Assembly: GCA_014361455.1 (NCBI GenBank)
Contig: JACIVP010000004.1
Location: 1 to 64,000 of the forward strand
Reading direction: 5' to 3'
Length of the DNA: 64,000 nucleotides
DNA from: Candidatus Methanosuratincola sp.
GTDB taxonomy: Archaea; Thermoproteota; Methanomethylicia; Methanomethylicales; Methanomethylicaceae
Position numbers and translations under genes: made by a program. The notes beneath the pieces are model-generated. The model was not told where the DNA came from. It saw nothing but the letters and a program-made list of their open reading frames with translations, and did not search any database. Positions 43,946-53,647 of the stretch are shown piece by piece (position 1 is the first letter of the stretch; the number at the start of each line of letters is the position of its first letter).

Positions 43946-44651
43946 ACTAGACACCGAGTATACCATAAGGAGCGTTGCTATTTAACCTTGTACGGATGCT
44001 GTCGTGCTGCTATTCATGATCCTTTTCTCCGGCCTGCTGAAACCATATGCCTTGGTGTCGCATAACGGGATCCATGATCCTGCCCCGTCTCTCTTTCTCT
44101 CTTTATTTATCTTGCTAGCTTTATCAGCGGGGTCCCCTTCCGACAGATAAAGGCGGTTCACTGCCTTACACCGACCGAGACTGGAGAGCAAAAACCAAGC
44201 ACTTTGGGTGAGTAGCCGAGACCGATGCTTGTGCCCACTGTTGGGGGGAAGTTCCGCTTGTTGCCTTGCTTGCCCTCTCGAGTCAAAGAAAGAATATTGG
44301 ATACCCTTCTGGGCACAGCTATCTCCTGCATCCTGATCCCGAAGAGGAATTTTCTCCTCCTCCTTCCTCTTCCCTTCCCGCATTTGCTCCCCTATCGCCT
44401 CCATGCTGGCACTGCTTGATCCTCCGAACAGGAAAACTGCCAATATGCGATATTTTGAAGATCGAGGGCTGTCCTTCATTCAAGGTCTGGCATGCATATC
44501 CCTTCGTACTATTATGTAGATAATCTTGCAGTCCCCCGTATAGGCTGCCTTCGCGCGCAGACCATAGCGGGGATCCTTCCTTCTCCATGTGGCTACGCCG
44601 CAAAGCGCATCCCCTCCCCAACGGGTGAAAAGGGATTGGTTGCCCCTTCAC
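43946..44651. other. About 700 bp without a confident gene
   Basis: Open frames here are Arg/Lys/Ser/Gly-rich and lack a ribosome site or domain. The region has pyrimidine-rich tracts and a motif (44114-44138, CTTTATCaGCGGGGTCCCCTTC-like) that also occurs at 38556-38580. I see no RNA gene. Confidence 0.5.
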
Positions 44652-46610
44652 TCACTGGAATGAGAAGCCCTTCAGTTTCCGCGCCATCTCTTTGAATTTT
44701 TTGGATCTGAGGCAGCCTAGAAACTCCCTCACTGCACGTTTGTCCTTGCTCGCTGGATTGATCACAAAGTCGTACTCTTCATCACCGATTGGTATGAACT
44801 CGAGCCCATACGCCGCCGCAGCACTCTCCACGCATACCCCAAGATCAGCCCGCCCTTGCCCCACCGCTGCAGCCACTGATGAATGTGTCTTGAACTCGGA
44901 TCTATAACCCCTAATCTTGCCAACTAGGTTCTTAAATTCGATCCCAAGTTCCTGTGCGATCCCCTTGAGGAGCCGGTCGGTGAGGACCCTCGTCCCAGAT
45001 CCCCTGTTCCTGTTCGCAAAGATTAGGTCTTCCCTGATCAGGTCCCTTAAGCCAGTTATGCCCTTGGGATTTCCCTTCGGGATCGCAATGCCCTGCCTCC
45101 TCCTGTAGCCCTTCACAAGGCACCAGTCGGGAAGCCCGGCCCTCCTCACGAATGGCGCATTGTAGGTCATCGTCTCCTCGTCCAGCAGATGGATCCCGGC
45201 AAGGTCGCACTCCCCCCTTGCGACCGAGCTCAGCCCACCCATTGATCCTACATTCAGCGCCCTCGCACTTATCCCCTCCTCCTCGAACAGCACCTCGAGT
45301 AGTATGTCCAGTGCGGGGCAGTGGCTGCCCATCAGCACTAGGTCCTCCTTGTCTTCATGGTCTCCGAAGAGCCTCACCTGGACCATCTCGTCCCGTTCTA
45401 TGTACTCGAGATCCTCAGGGACAACGATGTATCCATCTGCTCTGGCAAGGGTTCCAATCGCCCCAGAGCTAGCAAAAACAGGGTAAGCCTTCTCCTCAAC
45501 TCCATTAAGCACGTGCACGGTGAGGAACCACCTCCTCCCCTTCGCGCCGTTTACCCTTTGGGTCAACCTCGCCTCGAGAGTCCTTTCGCCTTTGCCCTTG
45601 GCCATTGAAATCCTATGGATCAACGGCTTGACTATCTGGTTGAAGACCATCAGTGCTGAGACAGGATATCCCGGGAGGCCGATCACAGCCTTGCCCATGT
45701 GTGCAGCTATAACCGTTGGCTTGCCGGGCTTTATGTGGAGACCATGGGCTAGGATTCCCGGATCGCAGAGACCCCCGATCGCCCTGTAGACCACGTCCCC
45801 GAGACCTGCCGAGGTGCCGCCCGATATGAGGATCAGGTCTGTGCCATTGAGTGCGGATTCGAGCCCCACCCTTATAGCCTCCATGTCGTCTCCGACCCTA
45901 CCGAAAGATAACGGGATCCCGCCCGCCTCCCTCACAGCCGCTTCAAGCATGTGGGAATTCACGTCATAGACCTTCCCGGGGCAAAGCTTGGACCCAGGTT
46001 CGACTATCTCGTTCCCTGTTGAGATTATCCCAACCTTTGGCCTGCCGTACACCTCGACCTCCCTGACCCCGGTGGAGGCTAACAGTGCGACTTCCCTGAC
46101 CCCGACAGTTGAACCCTTCCTGAGCACGACCTCCCCAATCTCGAGGTCCGATCCAGCATAAGCGACATTCTCCCCTGGGGTCACCGGCTTGTAGACCTCA
46201 ATAAACCCATCAGAACGTGAGGTGTACTCGACCATCAATACTGCATCCGCGCCCCTCGGTATGGGTGCGCCGGTGGCTATCTCAACACAGCAGCCATTGG
46301 GCACCTCACCAGCATAGGCAGAGCCAGCGTCAACCCTGCCGACCACCCTGAGCCTCAAGGGGGCAGTCTCGCTTGCCCCGTCTGTGTCCGAGGACACGAC
46401 TGCATAACCGTCCATCTCTGCCCTGTCGAAAGGTGGGAGGTCTATCCCTGAATAAACCGTCTTGGAAATGACCCTCCCTAGCGCCTGGTCAAGCCTTACC
46501 CTCTCTGGCTCTGGCACATGAGTCGCAGCCTCCTCGAGCATCCTCGCAGCCTCCTCAATGGTTGCGAGCCTGTGGAAGACTTTCCTTCCATCCCCATTCA
46601 AGTCAATCAC
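44652..46610 (-). CDS. moeA: MoeA with C-terminal periplasmic-binding-protein-like domain
   Basis: 652 residues. MoeA part (~15-410): PPFDRAEMDGYAV, GVREVALLASTG, VGIISTGNEIVEPG, ISGGTSAGLGD and GLPGYPVSALMVF. It inserts Mo or W into adenylylated molybdopterin. The C-terminal ~235 residues (YNAPFVRRAGLPDWCLVKGY, FANRNRGSGTRVLTD, GRADLGVCVESAA) are the PBP/LysR-substrate-like domain seen fused to some archaeal MoeA proteins, possibly an oxyanion or cofactor sensor. Start overlaps the other moeA by 8 nt. Confidence 0.92.
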   Translation of the reverse strand: MIDLNGDGRKVFHRLATIEEAARMLEEAATHVPEPERVRLDQALGRVISKTVYSGIDLPPFDRAEMDGYAVVSSDTDGASETAPLRLRVVGRVDAGSAYAGEVPNGCCVEIATGAPIPRGADAVLMVEYTSRSDGFIEVYKPVTPGENVAYAGSDLEIGEVVLRKGSTVGVREVALLASTGVREVEVYGRPKVGIISTGNEIVEPGSKLCPGKVYDVNSHMLEAAVREAGGIPLSFGRVGDDMEAIRVGLESALNGTDLILISGGTSAGLGDVVYRAIGGLCDPGILAHGLHIKPGKPTVIAAHMGKAVIGLPGYPVSALMVFNQIVKPLIHRISMAKGKGERTLEARLTQRVNGAKGRRWFLTVHVLNGVEEKAYPVFASSGAIGTLARADGYIVVPEDLEYIERDEMVQVRLFGDHEDKEDLVLMGSHCPALDILLEVLFEEEGISARALNVGSMGGLSSVARGECDLAGIHLLDEETMTYNAPFVRRAGLPDWCLVKGYRRRQGIAIPKGNPKGITGLRDLIREDLIFANRNRGSGTRVLTDRLLKGIAQELGIEFKNLVGKIRGYRSEFKTHSSVAAAVGQGRADLGVCVESAAAAYGLEFIPIGDEEYDFVINPASKDKRAVREFLGCLRSKKFKEMARKLKGFSFQ

Positions 46611-47865
46611 CCAGAAGTTCGACTTCTACCTCTTCACCCTCTTCCAGCCCCTCCTTGTCCTCGGCTATTATCACCATGCCGTCCGCTTTCGTAACCGATG
46701 AGAGGAGACCTGAACCTGTCAGTGCTATAGGCTTTGCCATCAGACCGTCACCCTCACCCTCAAGGGTAACCCTTAGGAAGTGCCTGATCCCAGGGCTCGT
46801 TGGGACCCTCCTGGAGAGCCTTGCCTTGACCCTTCTCCTTTCCCTCCTCGGGAAGCCCGTAATGGATGATATTGTCAGCTCAATGAAGCTCTCATACCCA
46901 ACTAGTGCTGAGACGGGGTACCCTGGCAGCATGAAGAGGGGCTTTCCAATGTATAGCCCGAAGCCTAGCGGTTTCCCGGGCTTTGCGGCTATTCCATGGA
47001 AAAGCAATCTCGATCCCTGCACCCCCTCCAGAGCCTCTGGGACGAGGTCTCTCCCCCCGACAGACGTCCCGCCGATGGTGATTAGCAAGTCTGCCCCCTC
47101 GGCGAGCTTTGTGAGCCTATCCCTTATCTCCTCCAGGCTGTCTTGCACGATCCCGCCATCAACAACCTCACAGCCCGCTTGTGCCAGAAGCGCCTTGATC
47201 ATGGGCCTGGTCGAGTCCACGACGCTCCATCCATCTAGTGCCTTTGGGTCTGAGATCTCGACCAGCTCAGACCCTGTCGAGAGTATTGCTACCTTCAGTC
47301 TCGATCTGACCGCCACCTCCCGCATCCTTATCGACAATAGGACTCCGATGTCCCAGGCTTTCAACAAATGCCCCTTCCTGAAAACGACCTCGCCCCTCTT
47401 GATGTCCTCGCCCTTCCTGGAGACGTTCGCGTACTTCGGCACTGCCCTCAGCACCAGCACCTCATCGCCTTTCCTCTCGCAGTCTTCTGCCATCGCGACT
47501 GCGTCAGTGCCCTCCGGCATCACCCCGCCGGTATATATCTCGACTGCTTCGTTCGACCCGACCTTCCATTGTCCTCCACCCGCCCCTACAGTACCCACGA
47601 CCCTGAATATCGCAGGGTTTGACTGGGAGGCGCTTAAAGCCTCCTCGCTCCTTATCGCATAACCGTCGACTGCTGCCCGGTCATAAGGGGGCACATCGTA
47701 TTGGGATACAACGTCCTCTGCAAGGACTCTCCCGAAGGCATTCTCTGCACTGATGACCTCTCCGCCTACCCTTACCTTCGAGGATTCCTTCAGGACAATC
47801 TCAAGCGCATCGGCGACCTTGGTGAGCCTTCTGAAGCCTTTCATCCTAGCCAACGGCATCCCCAT
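46603..47865 (-). CDS. moeA: MoeA molybdopterin molybdenumtransferase
   Basis: 420 residues. YDVPPYDRAAVDGYAI, ILSTGSELVEI, TIGGTSVGGRD and LPGYPVSALVGYE mark MoeA. ATG 47865 has GGGGGAG at ~8 nt. As the second MoeA of the operon it may handle the other metal: archaea often hold two MoeA proteins, proposed for W and Mo. With the wtp operon at 17-21 kb it supports an active W/Mo cofactor supply. Confidence 0.92.
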   Translation of the reverse strand: MGMPLARMKGFRRLTKVADALEIVLKESSKVRVGGEVISAENAFGRVLAEDVVSQYDVPPYDRAAVDGYAIRSEEALSASQSNPAIFRVVGTVGAGGGQWKVGSNEAVEIYTGGVMPEGTDAVAMAEDCERKGDEVLVLRAVPKYANVSRKGEDIKRGEVVFRKGHLLKAWDIGVLLSIRMREVAVRSRLKVAILSTGSELVEISDPKALDGWSVVDSTRPMIKALLAQAGCEVVDGGIVQDSLEEIRDRLTKLAEGADLLITIGGTSVGGRDLVPEALEGVQGSRLLFHGIAAKPGKPLGFGLYIGKPLFMLPGYPVSALVGYESFIELTISSITGFPRRERRRVKARLSRRVPTSPGIRHFLRVTLEGEGDGLMAKPIALTGSGLLSSVTKADGMVIIAEDKEGLEEGEEVEVELLGD

Positions 47866-48088
47866 GAAGCTGTCTCCCCCAGGACCTCTTAACCTTGTCG
47901 GCAGGACGTTCTTGGGGTCATGCTGTGGCAGCGTCTATGGAAGATCAACCTCTAGAACCCCGGCGATTGAATTCCCGAAGAGGGAGAGGAACACGACCTC
48001 TGCGTTGCCTTCATCAATTCGCAATATCGGGCAGGCACCAAGCCGGGAAAGCTTATTATCCGATCAATGGGAGTAGACCACTCGTCTG

Positions 48089-49450
48089 GTGGCACTCTTG
48101 CAGGACGGAGACGAAAGCATCAGCGAGGAGCTGTCCCTCCACCTTTTTAATACATGGTGGCGTCAGAGGGGCTGGGAAAGGCCCGTGCGGATCGTGGATG
48201 CCGATGGGGTCTTCCTCATTGAGGGATCGGGGAGGAGGATCCTGGACTTCTCTTCCCAGCTTATGTGCTCGAACTTAGGCCACAAGAACCGGGCAGTCAT
48301 TGAGGCGATTGTTGATCAGGCCAGGCGGATGCCCTTCATAAGCCCGGCATTTGCCGTAGAGGTCCGGGCGAGGGCAACAAGATCGCTCTTGGAGGTCCTC
48401 CCACCCGGGCTAGACAAGCTGCTGTACTCGACCTCTGGCAGCGAGGCGAACGAGGCCGCCTTGAGGGTTGTGAGGCACTACCAGAAGCCCCGGGGGGCAT
48501 ACAAGATAATTTCGAGGTACGCGTCTTACCACGGCTCCACGGCTGGTGCGGCCTCTTGCACGGGAGACCCGAGGCGCCTGGGGGGTGAGCCCACGGGCAA
48601 TGTTCCGGGGGTCGTCTTTGCGCCAGACTGCTACTGCTACAGGTGCCCCTTCAAGCTGTCGTACCCTGGGTGCGGGATCGCCTGCGCAGAGTATGTCCGA
48701 TATATGATCGAGAATGAAGGGAATGTGGCTGGCATCATTGTGGAACCCATCGTAGGCACCAACGGCGTGATCGTTCCCGTGGACGAATACCTCCCGCGCC
48801 TGAAGAGGATTGCCGATGAGTTCGGCGCGCTCTTCATCGCAGATGAGGTGATGGCTGGCTGGGGCCGGACCGGCGCCTGGTTTTCATGCGAGCACTGGGG
48901 CGTGGTTCCGGACATCATAACGACGGCGAAGGGGAGCACGGGTGCCTATGCGCCTTTGGGGATCACAGCGGTTAGGCGGGGTATTGCAGAAGAGGTGGAA
49001 AAGACGGGCTTCGTCCACGGCCACACTTACGAGGCCCACCCGCTCTCTCTGGCTGCGGTTCCTGCAGTGATATCCGAGTTCAGGAGGATGGACCTGCTCA
49101 AGCATGTGCGGGTTGTAGGCAGGTACATACAGAGGCGGCTGGAGGAGCTGAAGGCGGCACACCCCTCTGTTGGTGATATCAGGGGCAAGGGTCTATTTTG
49201 GGCACTCGAGCTCGTGAAGGACAGGTCGAGTCGCCTGCCTTTCAACACGCGTGCCGACAAGGCTAAGGGTCTGCCCCTGATGGTTGACCGAGTCGCGTCC
49301 GAGATGTACCGCTTAGGCGTCTACCAGTATGCTTGGATAAACCATCTCGTAATAGCACCGCCACTCATCATCAATGAGCACGAGGTGGACATAGGGATCA
49401 ATGCACTGGACAAGGCCCTGAAGATATCCGATCATGAGGCTGCTGGCTGA
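48089..49450 (+). CDS. Class III aminotransferase (taurine-pyruvate aminotransferase-like)
   Basis: 453 residues. STSGSEANEAALRVVRHY, YHGSTAGA, FIADEVMAGWGRTG and the PLP lysine in TTAKGSTGAY are class III hallmarks. The cysteine-rich insert CYCYRCPFKLSYPGCGIACA matches the taurine:pyruvate / omega-aminotransferase branch. The amino donor is not decidable. GTG 48089 follows a TATA-like TTATTATCC by about 30 bp. Confidence 0.87.
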   Translation: MALLQDGDESISEELSLHLFNTWWRQRGWERPVRIVDADGVFLIEGSGRRILDFSSQLMCSNLGHKNRAVIEAIVDQARRMPFISPAFAVEVRARATRSLLEVLPPGLDKLLYSTSGSEANEAALRVVRHYQKPRGAYKIISRYASYHGSTAGAASCTGDPRRLGGEPTGNVPGVVFAPDCYCYRCPFKLSYPGCGIACAEYVRYMIENEGNVAGIIVEPIVGTNGVIVPVDEYLPRLKRIADEFGALFIADEVMAGWGRTGAWFSCEHWGVVPDIITTAKGSTGAYAPLGITAVRRGIAEEVEKTGFVHGHTYEAHPLSLAAVPAVISEFRRMDLLKHVRVVGRYIQRRLEELKAAHPSVGDIRGKGLFWALELVKDRSSRLPFNTRADKAKGLPLMVDRVASEMYRLGVYQYAWINHLVIAPPLIINEHEVDIGINALDKALKISDHEAAG

Positions 49451-49476
49451 AGGGTGTTATGATAGATGAGCGGTCT

Positions 49477-50799
49477 TCAGCTGCCCTGCGCCTTCGTCAG
49501 CCTCACGCCAGGTGCTAGCACTGCAGGCACTAGCGAAGGCGTACGGACTTCCCACCATCGGACCCACCTCCGGTCTGAACTGGCCTGCCTGATTGAAGCG
49601 AGGATCCTTGGCAAGTTGTCACTTATCCTGACGCCCCTTAGGGCACCCTTGACCTCTCCCCCATCGATAAGGAAAGTCCCGTCCCTGCATATTGTCGAGA
49701 AATCGCCGGTGGCATAGTTCTGGAACCTTGTGTACCAGTTGCTGACTACAAAGACCCCGCTCCTTGTCTCCCTGATCATCTCCTCCATGCTCATAGCCCC
49801 CGCAGAGACCTTCAGATTCCAGGGCGATGGTGCCACCCACCCTGCGTTTCCTGTGCTGGTCGTCCCGAACCTCTTAGCCGTCGACTTGTTGTGCAGGTAG
49901 GTCACCATCTTCCCACAGTCGATGAGTGTGGTCTTGCGCAGGGCGACACCCTCGTCATCGAAAGTCCTCGAATTGATCCCCTCGGGGTCTGATCCGTCGT
50001 CCTCGATCGTCAGCGCTTCGGAAGCGACCTTTTCGCCGATCTTTTGGGCGAGGAAGGACACGCCCGCCTCTACGCTGAAGGCCGAGCTTGCGTCCCCGAC
50101 CCTCTCTATCAGGTTCGCGAATATTATCGGGCCAAGTATCACCTCATAACTGCCCTCGCTCCATCGGGCGCACTCCTTCGACATGCCCGCGATCCTCCCT
50201 GCCTCGCCCCCTGCCCTCTCGGCATCGAGGTTGCGCATCTCGGTGGCGCAGGTTAGCCCCTGCCCTGAACCCTCCCCAGCGAACGCCCTCACGTTAAGCT
50301 CGAAGGCCGTCCTCTCATCATAACCCTCTCCGCCGCTGCTGGTCAGGAGAGCCACCCTCCTAACCTCAGCGTTGAAGACCCCGGCGCTCCTCTCTCCCCC
50401 CTCCCTCAGGGCAGCCCCTATGGATGCACTCACGCAGTCGTTGATTACTTCAGGGTCTATTGCCTGGGGAGAGCACCTGTCGGGGAACCTTGTTGCCTCA
50501 ATATCCGTTATTGTCTCGGCATCCGATACCAAGGGGGCACTCTTGACTGCCCGTTCTACACACTTCCTGATCCCCTCCTCAGAAAGGTCCTCCAGCCTTG
50601 TTATGACCTTCTTCCTGCCGAAGAGCGTGAGTGCATCAATGCCCATCACGCTCCAGTTCTGGACGACCGTCGTCTTGTTGTTTGAGAACCTTACCATGAG
50701 CCTCTCAACATGGCTCGGGATTATTATCGCCTGATCTGCCCCTGCAGAGAGGAAACCCTTGAGCACCCTATCGCCAATTCCGAAGAGTCTCTCCTTCAT
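49477..50799 (-). CDS. TldE/PmbA-type subunit of the TldD/E protease
   Basis: About 440 residues from ATG 50799 (GGGGAG 9 nt upstream). RFSNNKTTVVQNWS, LLTSSGGEGYDERTAF, GPIIFANLIERVG and AGAMSMEEMIRETRSGVFV follow the PmbA/TldE pattern; no HExxxH zinc motif is present, so it is the TldE partner and not TldD. The heterodimer degrades unfolded peptides and matures some RiPPs. No tldD is adjacent. Divergent from mevalonate kinase by 91 bp. Confidence 0.87.
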   Translation of the reverse strand: MKERLFGIGDRVLKGFLSAGADQAIIIPSHVERLMVRFSNNKTTVVQNWSVMGIDALTLFGRKKVITRLEDLSEEGIRKCVERAVKSAPLVSDAETITDIEATRFPDRCSPQAIDPEVINDCVSASIGAALREGGERSAGVFNAEVRRVALLTSSGGEGYDERTAFELNVRAFAGEGSGQGLTCATEMRNLDAERAGGEAGRIAGMSKECARWSEGSYEVILGPIIFANLIERVGDASSAFSVEAGVSFLAQKIGEKVASEALTIEDDGSDPEGINSRTFDDEGVALRKTTLIDCGKMVTYLHNKSTAKRFGTTSTGNAGWVAPSPWNLKVSAGAMSMEEMIRETRSGVFVVSNWYTRFQNYATGDFSTICRDGTFLIDGGEVKGALRGVRISDNLPRILASIRQASSDRRWVRWWEVRTPSLVPAVLAPGVRLTKAQGS

Positions 50800-50890
50800 T
50801 CTAATTGCTCCCCATGTGCTGATCATAGAGTATCTGTTGACCACACTTAAATACTAAAGGAATTCAAAACCTTATATGCTGGTGGCAGGG

Positions 50891-51895
50891 ATGAGGGTCA
50901 CGATCTCGGTTCCAGGTAAGGTTTCTCTGTTTGGGGAGCACGCCGTTGTCTATGGTGAACCTGCCTTGGTCGCCGCAATCGGGAAGAGGCTCACCGTTTC
51001 GGTCGAGGGGCGCCCTGACAAGCTCATAAAGATCGCTGCCATGGACCTCCAAGTCCCTGGGATCGTCCTGACATTCAACGAGGAGAGCCCTGAGATCATC
51101 GTTGAGACCGACTACGGGATGGTAGTCAGCGCTGTCGGGTACGTAAGGAAGGCGATAGAGATTGTCTCTGAATACTTGGGGAGGAGGGGTGGCGTGAACG
51201 TGGCGATAAGGTCAGAGATGCCTGTTGGTGCCGGACTCGGGACATCTGCTGCGGTGGCGGTCGGCACAGTGGCGGCTTACTCCATACTGATGGGGGAGGA
51301 GCTCCCGTTTCAGGAGATCGCCCGCCTCGCTCATGAGACCGAGCGAAGGGTTCAGGGGTTGGCAAGCCCGATGGATACCTCTGTGGCAACGTATGGGGGG
51401 ATCCTTTACATCATGCCTGCTGCCCAACAGCCCATTGAGAAGTTGCCAACGGTCTGCGACCTCCCGATGGTAATTGGGTATTCCGAGCGGGAGTTCAGCA
51501 CGTCCGACCTGGTCAAGAAGGTAAGGGCGCTGAGGGAGGCGTATCCTGAGATCGTCTCGCCCACGCTCCAGAGCATTGGGAAGATATCAGAGCGGGCGAA
51601 GGACGCCTTGGCTTCGGGCGACTTGGATACGCTGGGGAGGCTCATGAACATAAACCACGGCCTTCTGGACTCCCTCGGCGTATCGTCAAAGTCCATGAAC
51701 GATATGGTGTATTCTGCCAGATTCGCCGGGGCCGTAGGATCGAAGATGACGGGTGCAGGTGGAGGCGGATGCATGATCGCGCTCTGCCCAGGCAGGGAGG
51801 TCGAAGTATCGACCGCCATCCGGATAGTCGGGGGCATGCCGTTTAGGGCCACCGTCTCTGACCAAGGGCTCAGAGTCGAGTCCGTCGAGACCTGA
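50891..51895 (+). CDS. mvk: Mevalonate kinase
   Basis: 334 residues of the GHMP family. PGKVSLFGEHAVVYGEPAL at the start, the ATP loop PVGAGLGTSAAVAVG and the last motif KMTGAGGGGCMIAL are diagnostic. It phosphorylates mevalonate for archaeal isoprenoid lipids. ATG 50891 has GGTGG 6 nt upstream; ATG 50876 lies about 25 bp after TTAAATAC and could be a leaderless start. The 3' end overlaps the convergent YkgJ-like gene by 26 bp. Confidence 0.95.
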   Translation: MRVTISVPGKVSLFGEHAVVYGEPALVAAIGKRLTVSVEGRPDKLIKIAAMDLQVPGIVLTFNEESPEIIVETDYGMVVSAVGYVRKAIEIVSEYLGRRGGVNVAIRSEMPVGAGLGTSAAVAVGTVAAYSILMGEELPFQEIARLAHETERRVQGLASPMDTSVATYGGILYIMPAAQQPIEKLPTVCDLPMVIGYSEREFSTSDLVKKVRALREAYPEIVSPTLQSIGKISERAKDALASGDLDTLGRLMNINHGLLDSLGVSSKSMNDMVYSARFAGAVGSKMTGAGGGGCMIALCPGREVEVSTAIRIVGGMPFRATVSDQGLRVESVET

Positions 51896-52307
51896 TCTTG
51901 GTTCTCACATCGATGAATTGATCCAGGCTTTCACTAATGCCCGAAGACAGCCCCTTGTAGTAAGGAAGGCATCCGTCCCCTTTTCTTGACCAGTCTATGC
52001 CGGGGCAGGCTGTAGAGACCAGGATCCTCCTTCCAGTCACTATAAATGGGTGCCTCCGGCAGGTATCCGGTCTCCTGTCGTAGACCGTGCACCTTCTCCC
52101 CTCCAGGAACACGCACCTCGACTTGACCATCTTCATTTTGCATTCTGCCCCGGTGATCTCCCTTTCTTGGGCGGTAGTGGGCAGGTAAAAGCCCTTAAAG
52201 CCATCGAGCCTATCAAGGTCCTTGCTGTAAAGGGGGACTAGCTTGCTGGTGCAGCATCTGCCGCACCTCCTGCACGAGTGGTGAGGGAGTGTGTCGGAGA
52301 CTAACAT
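51870..52307 (-). CDS. YkgJ-type zinc/iron-chelating CxxCxxCC protein
   Basis: 145 residues from ATG 52307. SCRRCGRCCTS opens the YkgJ cluster motif, followed by CKMKMVKSRCVFLEGRRCTVYDRRPDTCRRHPF and a later CPG, typical of Fe-S or zinc-binding proteins of UPF0153. The function in archaea is unknown. An upstream GTG at 52352 is possible. Confidence 0.85.
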   Translation of the reverse strand: MLVSDTLPHHSCRRCGRCCTSKLVPLYSKDLDRLDGFKGFYLPTTAQEREITGAECKMKMVKSRCVFLEGRRCTVYDRRPDTCRRHPFIVTGRRILVSTACPGIDWSRKGDGCLPYYKGLSSGISESLDQFIDVRTKIRSRRTRL

Positions 52308-52429
52308 CCCTATCTCGGGGATCAGCACCGGCGTATGAAGCACCTGGATCACACAGAATGAGCACGAACGAATTAATCTTGTTATTGCCCTGCCTGCCTG
52401 CCTGCTTGCTCATACTAAAGTTTTTAAAT

Positions 52430-52450
52430 ATGGATGGATTATCTATCCAT
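52430..52450. promoter_or_regulatory. Palindromic operator of the DUF4430 gene
   Basis: 21-bp imperfect palindrome with consensus GGATNGATNATCNATCC, nine of ten base pairs symmetric. It abuts the TATA box TTTTTAAATA (52421-52430) and ends 14 bp before the start codon, so a bound protein would cover the transcription start. The same element in reverse orientation precedes the ECF gene at 53648. Confidence 0.7.
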
Positions 52451-52464
52451 TATAGGGGATCTAA

Positions 52465-52926
52465 ATGGCAAGAAACACATGGACCATAATTTCAGGGGTG
52501 CTTTTGATATGGGCTATAGGGGCTACAGTTGGGCTGGCTTACTACTACCAGACATCTCAGAACCAGCAGGTTCTCATTGAGAACTATGAATCAGTGATCG
52601 ATGATGTGGTAATAAAAGTCAATTTGGGAATTGACTATGGAAATGGCACTACTGTGTGGAATAATGACACATATGTGCCCATAGGATCTGATTTGCTCAA
52701 CGCCACACTAAAAGTGGCGCAGGTAAACTATACTGAGTACTCTTCTGGCATCTTGGTAAATGGAATCAACGGCGTCCTCGAGAACAAAAGCGCGAGCACC
52801 TACTGGCTCTATTACGTCTGGTCTGACGTCGATTTGGATTGGGTGGAGGGCTATGTAGGAGCCGACCAGTACATCCTCAAGAACGGCGAATCGGTCAAGT
52901 GGGTCCTGAAAGTATATACGCCTTAG
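52465..52926 (+). CDS. Exported DUF4430 (transcobalamin-like C-terminal domain) protein
   Basis: 153 residues: a membrane anchor (~7-28), then a ~110-residue DUF4430 domain with ATLKVAQVNYTEYSSGILVNGINGV, KSASTYWLYYVW and ADQYILKNGESVKWVLK. This domain occurs in transcobalamin-type corrinoid-binding proteins. GGGGAT precedes ATG 52465. It shares an operator with the ECF S-component gene, so a role in corrinoid capture is likely, by inference. The last 38 coding bases are duplicated downstream. Confidence 0.8.
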   Translation: MARNTWTIISGVLLIWAIGATVGLAYYYQTSQNQQVLIENYESVIDDVVIKVNLGIDYGNGTTVWNNDTYVPIGSDLLNATLKVAQVNYTEYSSGILVNGINGVLENKSASTYWLYYVWSDVDLDWVEGYVGADQYILKNGESVKWVLKVYTP

Positions 52927-52989
52927 CGAGTGAATGGCATTCCGAGAGCAACTCAAGAACGGCGAATCGGTCAAGTGGGTCCTGAAAGT
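52876..52989 (+). repeat. 38-bp direct repeat at the end of the DUF4430 gene
   Basis: Exact copies at 52876-52913 and 52952-52989, separated by 38 bp. The first encodes LKNGESVKWVLKV plus YTP stop; the second would continue as LTNN stop. It records a 76-bp tandem event that exchanged the C-terminal residues. Confidence 0.9.
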
Positions 52990-53074
52990 TCTAACAAACA
53001 ATTAATCCCTTTTCTTTTTTATATACTCACTTTGGAATTCAAGACCATTTTGGTCAGTCAGCTAGGATCACTGC

Positions 53075-53647
53075 TCACTTAGACTTGTTTTTTGCGAGTA
53101 CCTGCACGAGCATCGCTATTAACGATGCTGTTGTGAATTCGGTTATCGGTCCAACTGCAACCATCCATCCGCCTGAGGTCATGGTAGGTATGAAGAGCCC
53201 GAGTACCCCCATGACCAGTGCATAGATCGGATCCCATCCTATTATCACAAAAAGAGTCCAAGATGTAACCACATCGAAAGCGAACATGATTATGTATGCG
53301 CCAATGAGTATGCCCATCTTGGAGATCCTACTCTTGTCCTTCCTACTCCATATGATCCCTGACCCAAACCCCACTATCCCCATCACAATGCAGTTCACGG
53401 CAGTCCACGGACCCGGGGCGCCGATGATTATATCTGACACCACGTAAGAAGCGACCCCGACCACCCCTCCCGTAACTAGACCGAAGAGTATCCCTCCCAG
53501 TATCGTGAAGATGCCAGGGAAGTTGATGAACTGGACAGGGCCGAACAGGGCATATTTTACAAGCCGTAATGCCGCCGCCAAGGCGATCAACAGGCTCGTG
53601 TACGTTATCTTCTGTGTCCTTGAGAGCCTGCCGTTGTTTCTCAGCAT
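53075..53647 (-). CDS. ECF transporter S component, probably for a corrinoid
   Basis: 190 residues with six membrane segments in the ECF substrate-binding layout (LSRTQKITYTSLLIALAAALR at the N-terminus, then FPGIFTILGGILFGLVTGGVVG). S components bind a vitamin and dock onto EcfAA'T. No EcfAAT genes are in the window, so a shared energising module elsewhere is implied. The substrate is inferred as cobalamin/corrinoid because its promoter carries the same palindrome as the DUF4430 gene. Confidence 0.75.
   Translation of the reverse strand: MLRNNGRLSRTQKITYTSLLIALAAALRLVKYALFGPVQFINFPGIFTILGGILFGLVTGGVVGVASYVVSDIIIGAPGPWTAVNCIVMGIVGFGSGIIWSRKDKSRISKMGILIGAYIIMFAFDVVTSWTLFVIIGWDPIYALVMGVLGLFIPTMTSGGWMVAVGPITEFTTASLIAMLVQVLAKNKSK

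Noticed and set aside
43982-44479. 165-residue minus-strand frame
   Set aside because: Arg/Lys/Ser-rich, no domain, no promoter or ribosome site; looks like chance.
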